From the NCBI GenBank assembly GCA_028875055.1, contig JAPPGG010000062.1:1-64000 (forward strand): 64,000 nt of DNA, in the 5' to 3' direction. This DNA is from Chloroflexota bacterium (GTDB taxonomy: Bacteria; Chloroflexota; Dehalococcoidia; Lucifugimonadales; UBA3495). Position numbers and translations under genes: made by a program. The notes beneath the pieces are model-generated. The model did no database searches, was not told where the DNA came from, and was given only the letters and a program-made list of their open reading frames with translations. This document shows, in pieces, positions 53,352 to 61,779 of the stretch (position 1 is the first letter of the stretch; each line of letters begins with the position of its first letter).

Positions 53352-53681
53352 ATGACCTCCACCAATGGTGCGCCCTGGATGGCTTTCGTTGGTACGGGAT
53401 GCAATCCTCTGAAAGATCCTGCTCCCGTCTTGCTTCAATACTCTATATGCATTGTATCACGTTGAATGCTAATCCAGAGTCTGAGCTAATATCTGAGGCG
53501 GTCTTCCCAATTGGGCCAATTGCATGGGTAAGAGCCGGTTTCAGGCTCGCAAACCTTGCCTGGCGAAATTTCTTCCGGGAAGAAATCGCCTGAATCGGGG
53601 CGCCGCCGGCAGCCAGGCCAGGCGCTTAAAATGGCGCCGGTGGGGAAGAAAGAAATCATGCCCTGCCGAGAATGTGTCGAT
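53352..53681. other. Gap between the core genome and the mobile region
   Basis: This 330-base gap has no supported gene. It includes a palindrome near 53565-53584 (TTTCTTCC against GGAAGAAA). One end of an integrated element, and an attachment site, may lie here, because the serine recombinase starts the accessory block. A 3' partner site was not found. Confidence 0.35.
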
Positions 53682-55292
53682 TCAGCAGGCTGCTCGCGGG
53701 GAGGGAGGGAAGTTGAATGGTGGGCTGGACTGGACGAAATCAAGAACCGAGGCCGATTCCGACGTAACCCCGTCCTGCGGCATGGGGATAGTATACGTCA
53801 GAACCGCCTCGTCCTCCACGATCTCGATGCCCTGCACGAAGTTGCGGATCAGGGCCTTCCGCTCCGGGAAAGTGCCGTCCTGGAAGAGTGCGCGGAAGTC
53901 CGCCACGTACCCCTTGATCTCCTTCGACGTGGGCAGCTCCGCCCGCCGCTGCTCCAACTGGAACTCGGCTTCCTCCCGCGCCGCCACAAGCTGGTCCTGG
54001 CGGCTCTTCAGGGACAGGATGCGGGGCGACAGGACCTCGATGGGCAACTGCTGGGTCTCCAGGGCCTGGTAGAGGTTCTCCAACCGGGTCTCCACGTCGG
54101 ACAGCTCGCTGTTGATGGCGGTCAGCCTGCCGTTGACCTCGCCGGCCAAAGCATCAATCTCCTCGGCCACCAGGGTCACCAGCTCGGTGATGGTCTCCTC
54201 GGTGAGAATCCGCTCCCTGACCTTCTCGATCACCAGGTCCTCGACTTTCGTGGCGTTCAGGTAGCGGGCGGTGCAGGCTCCGGCTCCCTCCCGGAACAGG
54301 CTGGAGCAGACGTAGTATGCGAACTGTCCGCTCTTGGCTCCCTGGGCGGAGTAGGACCTGCCGCATACCCCGCAACGGAGCAGTCCGCTCAGCAGGTACT
54401 GGCTCCCGACCCGTCCGGGCTGCTGCACCGTGGGCGCTCTCTCATGCAACCCCTGATGCACCGCGTCAAACAGCTCCCTGGACACCAACGCGGGCCAGGC
54501 GTTCTCCACCCGCACCGGCTCCCCCGCCTTCTCGTCCTTGCTCTTGACGCCCCAGACGGCGGTGCCGGTATAGGCTTCGTTGGTCAGGAGGTAGTGGACC
54601 ACGTTCTTCTGCCAGCGCCTGCCCCGGTTGGTGATGCCTCGTCCGTTCAGCTCCTTGCAGATTTCCGCCAGCCCGTTGCCCCGGCGTGAACTCTCGAACA
54701 TCTCCCTGACGATGGGCGCGGCCACCGGGTCCACCTCCAGGGTGGGACGCTCCTTCACCCCGTCGCTGACCTTGATGCGGGTGTAGCCGAAGGGTGCCTT
54801 GGAGCCGAGGAAGAAACCACGGGAAGCGGCTTCCCGCATTCCCCGCACAACCTCTTGCCCAAGATTCTCGCTGTAATATTCGTCCACGCTCTCGATGATG
54901 CCCTCCAGCAGCCGGCCGGTGGCGTTGTCCTCGGCCTGCTCGGTGATGGACACCACGCGGATGCCCTTGCGCCGCAACTGGGCCTTGAAGGCCACGGCGT
55001 GCTCCCGCTTGCGGGTGAATCTCGAAAATTTCCAGACCAGAATCACCTGGAAGGGGGCCTTCGGCCTGCTGCCCTCGTCGATCATCTCCCGGAACTGGGG
55101 CCGGTCGGCGATGCGCCCGCTCTCGGCCTCGTCCACGTACTCGCGGGCGACGGAATAGCCGTTGGCCTTCGCGTAGTCGCGCAATGCCCGAAGCTGGGCG
55201 GCCACGGAGAGGTCCACGTCCTGGCGGTCGCTGGAGACCCGGGCGTAGAGCGCCGCCGGGGTGAGGGGCTGGAACTGTCTGTCCTTTTTCAT
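53682..55292 (-). CDS. Large serine recombinase (site-specific integrase)
   Basis: The 536-residue protein has a resolvase-type catalytic domain with the nucleophile Ser in LYARVSSDRQ (about residue 20), then DEAESGRIADRPQF and WKFSRFTRKREHAVAFKAQL. A recombinase domain follows (GYTRIKVSDGVKERPTLEVDPVAAPIVREMFE), then a zinc ribbon (CGVCGRSY...CSS...C) and a C-terminal coiled coil (about residues 375-440). Such enzymes integrate or excise phages and mobile islands. GGAGG lies five bases before the ATG. Its place at one end of a run of accessory genes fits an integrated element. Confidence 0.92.
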   Translation of the reverse strand: MKKDRQFQPLTPAALYARVSSDRQDVDLSVAAQLRALRDYAKANGYSVAREYVDEAESGRIADRPQFREMIDEGSRPKAPFQVILVWKFSRFTRKREHAVAFKAQLRRKGIRVVSITEQAEDNATGRLLEGIIESVDEYYSENLGQEVVRGMREAASRGFFLGSKAPFGYTRIKVSDGVKERPTLEVDPVAAPIVREMFESSRRGNGLAEICKELNGRGITNRGRRWQKNVVHYLLTNEAYTGTAVWGVKSKDEKAGEPVRVENAWPALVSRELFDAVHQGLHERAPTVQQPGRVGSQYLLSGLLRCGVCGRSYSAQGAKSGQFAYYVCSSLFREGAGACTARYLNATKVEDLVIEKVRERILTEETITELVTLVAEEIDALAGEVNGRLTAINSELSDVETRLENLYQALETQQLPIEVLSPRILSLKSRQDQLVAAREEAEFQLEQRRAELPTSKEIKGYVADFRALFQDGTFPERKALIRNFVQGIEIVEDEAVLTYTIPMPQDGVTSESASVLDFVQSSPPFNFPPSPRAAC

Positions 55293-55376
55293 TCGTCCTC
55301 CTTTGCCTGCCTTTGCGGTGGTTTACAGTATCAGGGAGCGGAGACAAGTACCTTCGGTCATCGCATCGTTCCGTCG

Positions 55377-55817
55377 TTATCGCTCTTCTACCCTTGCCGA
55401 TAGTAGGTCGAGAGACCACTCTGAAACGGCACGGGCGCCGGTATCGATTTCAAGATTGAACGGCGCGGACACCGAGTATTCCCTTTCTCCCAGGAGGGGT
55501 ATGTCGATTTTGAGATCGGCTACGGCGGTAGCGGTAATCGAGTACCTGTCCTCGCTCCCCCCCTTCGGGGCCGAGTAAGTCCAGGAAAGGTTCTGGCGAA
55601 CCTGGTTGGCGATTACTCCTCCCGCCAATTGAGTCAGAGCGGGCTTCTCGCCGACGATAAGCTCCGCCGTGGCTTCGGAAACCAGGCCGATGCTCGCGTT
55701 CACCCATTCCCTTGCCACTTCTGTCGCTATGTCCTCCTTGCTCTCTCCGCCTCCACAGCCTGCCCATAATCCGGCCAGAGCCATTGCCATCAGCAAAAGT
55801 GCGATGTTCTTCGTCAT
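55377..55817 (-). CDS. Small lipoprotein of unknown function
   Basis: The 146-residue protein has a lipoprotein signal peptide with the lipobox LWAGC at about residues 17-21, so it should be lipid-anchored outside the membrane. The rest is a soluble domain with beta character (SITATAVADLKIDIPLLGEREYSVSAPFNLEID). No family is recognised. It lies between the recombinase and the antidote-like gene on the same strand. Confidence 0.6.
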   Translation of the reverse strand: MTKNIALLLMAMALAGLWAGCGGGESKEDIATEVAREWVNASIGLVSEATAELIVGEKPALTQLAGGVIANQVRQNLSWTYSAPKGGSEDRYSITATAVADLKIDIPLLGEREYSVSAPFNLEIDTGARAVSEWSLDLLSARVEER

Positions 55818-55843
55818 GTTCTCCGTATCCCTTCTTTCCTGGT

Positions 55844-56170
55844 CTATTGGCTGTCGTCGCTGCTCAACGGGATGGCCTGCAACCGGAAGCCCAGGGCACG
55901 GGTGACTTTCAGCACGGTGTTGAACTCGGGGCTGGCCCCGGCCCGCATGGACTTGTACAGGCTCTTCTCGCCCAGGCCCGTCTCCCGGGCCACCCGCCGC
56001 ATCCGGTGGGCGCGGGCCATCCGGCCCATGACGCCCATGATGCTGTTCAGGTCGCCCGCTTCCAGGGCGGCGTTCAGGGCAGCCGTCATCTCGCCGGATA
56101 TGGCCGGGTATTCCGGGGGTCCTGCCTTGCTGCCCATCGCCGCTGCCTCGCCGTCGTAATTCTTGACCAT
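55844..56170 (-). CDS. Addiction-module antidote-like HTH protein
   Basis: The 108-residue protein resembles the 'probable addiction module antidote' family: EMTAALNAALEAGDLNSIMGVMGRMARAHRMRRVARETGLGEKSLYKSMRAGASPEFNTVLKVTRALGFRL, an XRE-type helix-turn-helix. These antitoxins normally sit next to a small RelE/HigB-like toxin of about 100 residues. No such partner is visible on either side. It may be an orphan regulator or have lost its toxin. Confidence 0.7.
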   Translation of the reverse strand: MVKNYDGEAAAMGSKAGPPEYPAISGEMTAALNAALEAGDLNSIMGVMGRMARAHRMRRVARETGLGEKSLYKSMRAGASPEFNTVLKVTRALGFRLQAIPLSSDDSQ

Positions 56171-56290
56171 CGCTGCTTATGTTATCCCTTCGGATACCCT
56201 AGCGCAAGGGGAAACCGTAAGTCTGTCCACCCGTTCCAGGAAATTGCCTGCTCCTCTTCACCATCCGTCGGCAACCCGGCGCAGGGGTCC

Positions 56291-56755
56291 CTATCTCAGC
56301 ACGAACCACCACAGGAGCACGACGCCGAGCAGCAGCATCAGCAGCACCACGGCGGTTACCCGGGTCTCGATGAGCGCATTCTTCGTCTCTCTGTGCTTGG
56401 CGACCTCCTTCCGGTACTTCTCCTCAAGCTCGTGGTAGGGCCGGTTGGCAACGGCTGCCGACTCCCGGGCCTCGCCCCGTTCCCGCTCCAACTCCGAGGC
56501 CCTGATCCGCCACTCGGACACGCTCTGCTGCAACTCCCGCACCGTCCGCTGAAGTTCCTCCTCCCGGGCCACGGACCGGCGCAGCAGTTCATCGGCGCTC
56601 AGGTACTCCGGCCCCTGCATCCGCACGTACACCCGGCGGCCCTCCCTGGCAACCTCCACCTCTCCCCTCCGGATCATCCGGTCCAGGGTGGACATGGATA
56701 CCTCAAGTTCCTCCGCCGCCTCCGCCTTGGACACCCAGCGCACTGACTCTTCCAT
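56291..56755 (-). CDS. Excisionase-like HTH protein with coiled coil and C-terminal membrane anchor
   Basis: The 154-residue protein begins with a helix-turn-helix of the MerR/excisionase type (VRWVSKAEAAEELEVSMSTLDRMIRRGEVEVAREGRRVYVRM, residues 5-46). A strongly charged coiled coil follows (about 55-125), and it ends with one hydrophobic helix (VTAVVLLMLLLGVVLLWWFVL). It would therefore hold its DNA-binding domain on the cytoplasmic face of the membrane. GAGGTGA precedes the ATG. The function is unknown; it could tether element DNA to the membrane. Confidence 0.7.
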   Translation of the reverse strand: MEESVRWVSKAEAAEELEVSMSTLDRMIRRGEVEVAREGRRVYVRMQGPEYLSADELLRRSVAREEELQRTVRELQQSVSEWRIRASELERERGEARESAAVANRPYHELEEKYRKEVAKHRETKNALIETRVTAVVLLMLLLGVVLLWWFVLR

Positions 56756-57015
56756 CGCTTTTCACCTCGCCATGGGCTGATACGTCGGGCCTCTGCAAGT
56801 GGTACAATTCCGGTACATTCTACTCCCGGGATTTTAGTCCCGCTTTTCAATTTTCCCTCTGACTTGTCAGGGGATGCGTCAACCCCGTTTTGTACCTGAA
56901 ATCGAGGGTTTTGGGGCCTTTTCACCCTCCCCGGATGACCGGAATCGGGCCTGCCGGGACGGTTTTGGACACCCAGCGGGGATAATGGGGAAATGGGGCC
57001 GCGTCAGTTGCCCCA

Positions 57016-58722
57016 TCACGTCTCCCCCTCTACCGGACGCATCCGGTGCCGCAGCGAGTCCCACCGGTAGGCCCTCAGTCCCGACAGCGCCAGCCGCCTG
57101 GGTCGGGACGCCCACAAGGGACGCCAGGACCGGCCCAGCAGCCCGTTCCTCGTCAGGGTGCCGGCGCAGGATACCAGGATGGGCAGCGTCATCAGGTTCA
57201 TCCTGGAAGCCGTCCTCGCGTAGGTCTCCTCCACCTCCTCGTTGGCCACCACGAACAGGGTCACGGGAAAGGGGGTCATGTCCGTCTCGGGAGCGTTGGA
57301 GTGGTAGTAGTCGGTGTAGGGCCGCAGCCGGGCCAGCACTCCCTTGGGATGGCGGGCGCGCAGTTCGTGCTCCAGGTAGAAGGGGATGTGCAGTCCGTCG
57401 GCGATGAGGTGTCCCACTGCGTCCGGGGCGATGGCCGACTCCCCCCAGTTGAAGGCCCGGTCGGTCTTGGCCGTGGGGACGGACCAGGTCAGCTGGGAGT
57501 CCGCCGTCGCCCGCGCCTCCGCCGCCAGCTCCGACAGGAACCAGGTCACCCCGTCGGCGTGCCTGGTCTGCCTGGCCCAGGTCTCGATGCGGTGGCCCAG
57601 ATGCCGCCGCCTCCCGTGTTTGTCGGTGGTAAGCTCCGCGCTCCATATTCCCCGGGTGGTCGGCAGCTGCGCCCGGTCCCGGTGGGTGACGTAGCGGATG
57701 CCCTCCTCCGTCAGGGTGTAGCGGATGTCGCCCTGCTTGCCGTGGCCTTCGACAAGACCCCAGGTGCGCACCAGATTGCGCAGCATCTGGCTGACCCGGC
57801 CCTCGGTAACCCCCAGCCAGCGTTCCAGATGCTCCCGGGGTATCATCGGATGGTCGGTGATCAGGTCCAGCGTCCGCTTCTCCGATGAAGTCAGGCCGAA
57901 GGTGGGCGCGGCCTGCACCATCCGCTGCGCGTCGGGCAGCGAGGCCCGCTTGCGCTCCGGCGGCTCGGTGAAGGGTCCCCGGTTCGGGCTGCCGCGGGTG
58001 CGGATGAACTCCAATGAATAGGGCAGGCTGCCGAAGAGCCACGAGGCATAGCGCCAGGCGTTGCTGTTCCAGTCCTCCAGGGAATCCCTGGACTCCACGG
58101 CCACGTAGCAGTCGTCGATGTTCAGCCGCTCGCAGAACCTGGTCGCAAACCGCTGTTCCCAGACGCTGGGGGCCAGCACCAGGACCGTGCCGGGGCGGCG
58201 CCGGTACCCGTACTCCGCGATGGCCCGCAGCCGGTCGTAGAGGGAGCGGCGCCGTAGCGCCGGACCCTGCCGCACCACCCCGAAGGTGAGCCCGTCGTGG
58301 AGAGTGATCACCGCGTCGAACCGGCCCCGGCGGTGAAAGTCCACCTGGGAACAGCGCCCGTCCGTTCCGGGAGAAAGGGACGCCGCCAGGCGGTATACCG
58401 TGGCCACCGCGTCCATGCGGCGGACCAGCAGGGCGAGCCACTCCCGGGACACCGGGTAGGCACGCACGTAGTCCGAGGGCGTATCGAAGCCCAGTACTCC
58501 GGCGGCTTCGCCGACGCCCTTCCTCGTCAGGTAGTATCGCCTGCTCGTCGGCAGGTGAGCGGTGCCGTGGCCGACGCGCTCCACGATGCCGTCGGCCATC
58601 ATGCCGGCCAGGCCCCGGTGGATGGCGACGTGGGCCTCCCCGGTGATCATCGCCAGTTCCGCCGTGTCGGTGAAGGGCATGAGGCTGAGATGGTGCAGCA
58701 ATTCCCGGTCGGAGACGCTCAT
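57016..58722 (-). CDS. Replication-relaxation-like protein with two winged helices
   Basis: The 568-residue protein starts MSVSDRELLHHLSLMPFTDTAELAMITGEAH, a winged helix of the replication-relaxation type. A nuclease-like or relaxation domain follows (VDFHRRGRFDAVITLHDGLTFGVVRQGPALRRRSLYDRLRAIAEY), and then a second winged helix (SEKRTLDLITDHPMIPREHLERWLGVTEGRVSQMLRNLV). Family members are found on plasmids and conjugative elements. The start is uncertain: an ATG at 58758 or a longer frame to 58962 is possible. A second long frame in another phase covers the same DNA and was rejected. Confidence 0.65.
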   Translation of the reverse strand: MSVSDRELLHHLSLMPFTDTAELAMITGEAHVAIHRGLAGMMADGIVERVGHGTAHLPTSRRYYLTRKGVGEAAGVLGFDTPSDYVRAYPVSREWLALLVRRMDAVATVYRLAASLSPGTDGRCSQVDFHRRGRFDAVITLHDGLTFGVVRQGPALRRRSLYDRLRAIAEYGYRRRPGTVLVLAPSVWEQRFATRFCERLNIDDCYVAVESRDSLEDWNSNAWRYASWLFGSLPYSLEFIRTRGSPNRGPFTEPPERKRASLPDAQRMVQAAPTFGLTSSEKRTLDLITDHPMIPREHLERWLGVTEGRVSQMLRNLVRTWGLVEGHGKQGDIRYTLTEEGIRYVTHRDRAQLPTTRGIWSAELTTDKHGRRRHLGHRIETWARQTRHADGVTWFLSELAAEARATADSQLTWSVPTAKTDRAFNWGESAIAPDAVGHLIADGLHIPFYLEHELRARHPKGVLARLRPYTDYYHSNAPETDMTPFPVTLFVVANEEVEETYARTASRMNLMTLPILVSCAGTLTRNGLLGRSWRPLWASRPRRLALSGLRAYRWDSLRHRMRPVEGET

Positions 58723-58860
58723 GCGTCGAGCGTAGCAGACCGGGAGCGTGGCGGTCATCAGGCAAGTGTCATTACCAGCCTGGGGAGTGGCGATTCCGTT
58801 GTCCGAGAGGCGCCCGGCAATGTAGAATGACAGCCACGGAAGCAGGCCAGCACGGGGGTG

Positions 58861-59136
58861 ATGACAGTGAACGCGCCAACTCTCCCAACAGCGGAGATCG
58901 CCCGCCTGGGCAAGGAGATTTACGAGCGGGACATTCGCTGGCAGGTTGAAGCCGCTCATCACGGGCAGATGGTCGCCATTGACGTGGCCAGTGGCGACTA
59001 CGCCGTCGCCGGAGCGGCCCTTGCCGCAGCAGACGCCCTGCGGGAGCGGCGTCCTGCCCCTGACGTTTGGGTGGTCCGGGTGGGGTATCCGACGCTGCGC
59101 ACCTTCGGGGGCACCGCCTCTCGGAGGACCGGGTGA
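58861..59136 (+). CDS. Small conserved protein paired with an aspartic protease
   Basis: The 91-residue protein reads LPTAEIARLGKEIYERDIRWQVEAAHHGQMVAIDVASGDYAVAGAALAAADALRERRPAPDVWVVRVGYPTLRTFGG. I recognise it as a conserved small partner often found directly before a clan AA aspartic protease, but its function is unknown. Its stop overlaps the protease GTG start (GTGA), so translation is coupled. A GTG three bases earlier is an alternative start. Confidence 0.72.
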   Translation: MTVNAPTLPTAEIARLGKEIYERDIRWQVEAAHHGQMVAIDVASGDYAVAGAALAAADALRERRPAPDVWVVRVGYPTLRTFGGTASRRTG

Positions 59137-59504
59137 TCGAGGGCTTCGTGAATGCCAATCACGAAGCTGTCGTGTCCCTGGTCCTTCGCGGACCGGAGGG
59201 ACAGACCCGGGAAGTGAATGCGGTGATCGACACTGGCTACAGTGGCTTCCTGACCCTGCCGGCGGCGCTGGTCGCGGACTTGGGGTTGCCCTACGTGTTC
59301 AGCAGCAGCGCGACCCTGGCCGACGACACCGAGGTAGGCTTCTCCGTACACCGTGCGATGGTACTTTGGGACGGCAGTCCGCGAAACGTGGGGGCCGACG
59401 CGGTGGGCAGCACGCCGCTGGTGGGGATGCTGCTTCTGGACGGGCACGACCTGAGCGTCCAGGTCCGGGACGGCGGGCGCGTCCTCATCCAGACCGGAGA
59501 GTAG
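59133..59504 (+). CDS. Clan AA retropepsin-like aspartic protease
   Basis: The 123-residue protein shows the single-domain aspartic protease motif AVIDTGYSGFLTLPAALVADLGLP (the DTG catalytic Asp) and ends TPLVGMLLLDGHDLSVQVRDGGRVLIQ. Such proteins act as dimers, like retropepsins. The GTG at 59133 lies six bases after CGGAGGA and gives VIEGFVNANHEAVV; longer frames start inside the previous gene. It is co-translated with the small protein before it. The substrate is unknown. Confidence 0.82.
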   Translation: MIEGFVNANHEAVVSLVLRGPEGQTREVNAVIDTGYSGFLTLPAALVADLGLPYVFSSSATLADDTEVGFSVHRAMVLWDGSPRNVGADAVGSTPLVGMLLLDGHDLSVQVRDGGRVLIQTGE

Positions 59505-59756
59505 CCGGGCTACCCTCTACCGGAACCCGCCGGGACCGGTTCCAACAGTCTGTCGGCTTGTTCCTCACGGTTCAGCTTACCCCGGGATTGCCCATGCCCC
59601 CGCTCCTGCTGTTGTGCCTCCGCGCGGGTGTGACTGCTGCCGTGGGCGGTTGTACCTCGATGGTGCAGGTCAGCGTCTCCGCAGTGACTCTCGCTTCTGT
59701 GCGGCCTTCTTGCGTTTCTGGCCGGGGAGACAACAGCCGCGGGAAGCTCTGGGCGG

Positions 59757-59999
59757 TTACCTGTCCACCTCCTGGATGAAGAACAGGACGTGAAAGTCCG
59801 CAACGCCCAGGACCTCCTGCAAGCGCCGCCGAACCCTCGGCGACGGACTCCGCTCCTCCCGCATCACCTGGGACATGTAACCCCGGGGAATCCCGCAGCG
59901 GCGGGCCAATTCGTTCTGGGATATGTCCAGCTTGTCCGGCAACTCCCACGCCGCGGTGGTTCTGAGGAGGGCTCGCGACGGAGGCCGCCGGCGTTGCAT
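59757..59999 (-). CDS. XRE-family HTH regulator
   Basis: The 80-residue protein is a lone helix-turn-helix (LDISQNELARRCGIPRGYMSQVMREERSPSPRVRRRLQEVLGV) with short tails. It likely regulates the element's own genes. The ATG at 59999 is preferred over longer frames. The gap before it (59505-59756) shows a possible GGAACC/GGTTCC hairpin near 59522 and no gene. Confidence 0.78.
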   Translation of the reverse strand: MQRRRPPSRALLRTTAAWELPDKLDISQNELARRCGIPRGYMSQVMREERSPSPRVRRRLQEVLGVADFHVLFFIQEVDR

Positions 60000-60124
60000 G
60001 GCGAAGGTCTCCCGTAACGGGTTCTGACTTGGTCGCGACGGGTCCGTTGCCGTAACGGCAGGCCGGTGGCCGAAGCCGGGTCCCATTGCAAACCCACCAC
60101 GAGCTTCCGCTGGGCTAACCCAGC

Positions 60125-61450
60125 TCAGGTCTGGCTGTTCCGGCCGCCTTCTCCAGAGCCTGCCTCGGACCTACCCACCAACTCCGGAAGCCGGTTGTAG
60201 TACAGGGACGCCACTATCAGAACGGCACCCAACGCCACGACCACTGCTGCCATTGGCAGGAAACCTCCGGTGGCCTGCTGGGTGAGAGACCCCGCCAGGT
60301 CTCCCGCCAGGCTGACCGCCGGGGCCGGCACCACCGCCGATGAAGGAACGACGGAGGCAACGGCGCTCCTCGCCATCCCCGGCGCGACGGAATTCAGCAC
60401 CAATCCTGCAACCAAGCAGATGCCGCCGCCCACCAGAAGTGTGATTCCCGGTAAGCGCAGCATTGCGGACGGGTTGGGAAGATGGACCAACGCCATCAGC
60501 AGGATGCCCAGCACCACCATCACAAGCGCGGCCCTCTTCATCGGACCGTTGACCGCGCTCAACGCTTCGCGCAAAGACTCAGCCTGCTGTTCAATATCCT
60601 CCCTGCCCGGCCCTCCGGGCTGGCTGGTCAGCCACCCCAGCAGGTCGATCCTGCCGTCGGGAGGTAGTTGCCGGCGAACGTCAGCCGCCGCATTTTCGAC
60701 CACCGGTTCCACCAGCGGACCGGCGGCGGCCTTGATGAACCCCCTGGTGTCGCCCTCGACGAAGCTCCGGCGCAGGTCCTCAACTTCGCTGCCAAGAATG
60801 TCGGCCGCCTGCTCGCCCATACCGGGGTCGTCCAGCACATACCCGAACCACCGGTCGAACTCCCGTTCCCGGCAGCCCTGGGACAGGATATTCAGCGAAG
60901 GAGCGGACTTCGGCAGCTTGCCCTGGGACAGATCCGCGAAAGGGTTGGCGGACGCTTCAGCCAGCCGTTGCAGGGCTTCCGGGGAGCAGTCCGACGTCTC
61001 CGGCTCCGCTATGTCCAACCCGGCCACGTACCCGTGCACCCTGCCCAGCATTGCCGTCTCCATGCGCTCCAGTGGCTCCTCCAGGATGACGTAGATTTCC
61101 AGTTGGTCCACGTCGTAGCGCAGGTAGGCGGTGAACCGGTCGATGTTGGCTTCGACCTGCTCGCGGAGGTATTCGGGGGGCATGACCTCCCGCAGCACGT
61201 CCACCACCTCATCGTGGGCCGCTATCTCCATGTTTCCCAGCAGTCCGCCGGTCCGCTCCTTCAGGGCTTCGTCCACCAGAACCTCGTCGTAGATGCGGGC
61301 GTAGGCCCCGGTTTCGCTGAAGGCGCCCGCGTAGAGCTCGGAATCATCCAGCCGCTGGGTGAAGTTGAGGCCGACGAGGAGCGCCAGCAGTCCGGCGAAG
61401 ACCACCAGACCCAGCAGGATGCTGGCCGCCGCCCGGAGGAAAGTTCCCAT
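60125..61450 (-). CDS. Conserved membrane protein of unknown function
   Basis: The 441-residue protein has one N-terminal membrane helix (about residues 8-28), a large extracytoplasmic or soluble middle region of roughly 280 residues with no recognised domain (FTQRLDDSELYAGAFSETGAYARIYDEVLVDEALKER...), and three or four helices near the C-terminus (about 310-425). The family is not recognised. It lies between the XRE regulator and the leucine-rich-repeat gene, on the same strand as both. Confidence 0.6.
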   Translation of the reverse strand: MGTFLRAAASILLGLVVFAGLLALLVGLNFTQRLDDSELYAGAFSETGAYARIYDEVLVDEALKERTGGLLGNMEIAAHDEVVDVLREVMPPEYLREQVEANIDRFTAYLRYDVDQLEIYVILEEPLERMETAMLGRVHGYVAGLDIAEPETSDCSPEALQRLAEASANPFADLSQGKLPKSAPSLNILSQGCREREFDRWFGYVLDDPGMGEQAADILGSEVEDLRRSFVEGDTRGFIKAAAGPLVEPVVENAAADVRRQLPPDGRIDLLGWLTSQPGGPGREDIEQQAESLREALSAVNGPMKRAALVMVVLGILLMALVHLPNPSAMLRLPGITLLVGGGICLVAGLVLNSVAPGMARSAVASVVPSSAVVPAPAVSLAGDLAGSLTQQATGGFLPMAAVVVALGAVLIVASLYYNRLPELVGRSEAGSGEGGRNSQT

Positions 61451-61779
61451 GCGTATCAGCTTCTCTCAACTCCAGCCCCAATTGGCAAGCTCGAAGTTGC
61501 CCGGGTAGGGGCGGGAGGAAATGGGCCTGATTCCGGAGTGGCCGACGCCGCGCTCCCACCACTGCTCATCCCGTTCAGCGCACGATTCAGTCGAGCGTCC
61601 TCCACGTTCAGGCCCAAGGGGCTGGCAGTGGCCATCGAGGATGGTTCCCACGTCGAGCGCAAAGCCCGGAGCCAGTTTCCCTTTCGGTGCCAATCCGAGA
61701 TGGCGAACCTGCTGCGTTAAACGGCTCGTGACAATCTCCATTGTCGGACCGTCAACCCGCCAGGGTGGCCCACCTTTTC
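61451..61779. other. Intergenic gap
   Basis: No gene is convincingly supported in these 329 bases. A 91-residue frame on the minus strand (61466-61741) has no recognisable features and no clear ribosome site. Confidence 0.35.

Noticed and set aside
56879-58765. A 628-residue open frame on the minus strand
   Set aside because: It overlaps the replication-relaxation-like gene in another phase, is dominated by Arg, Gly, Pro and His, and has no domain; it is a GC-driven shadow.
61466-61741. A 91-residue open frame on the minus strand
   Set aside because: Its composition is unremarkable, and neither a ribosome site nor a family could be seen.
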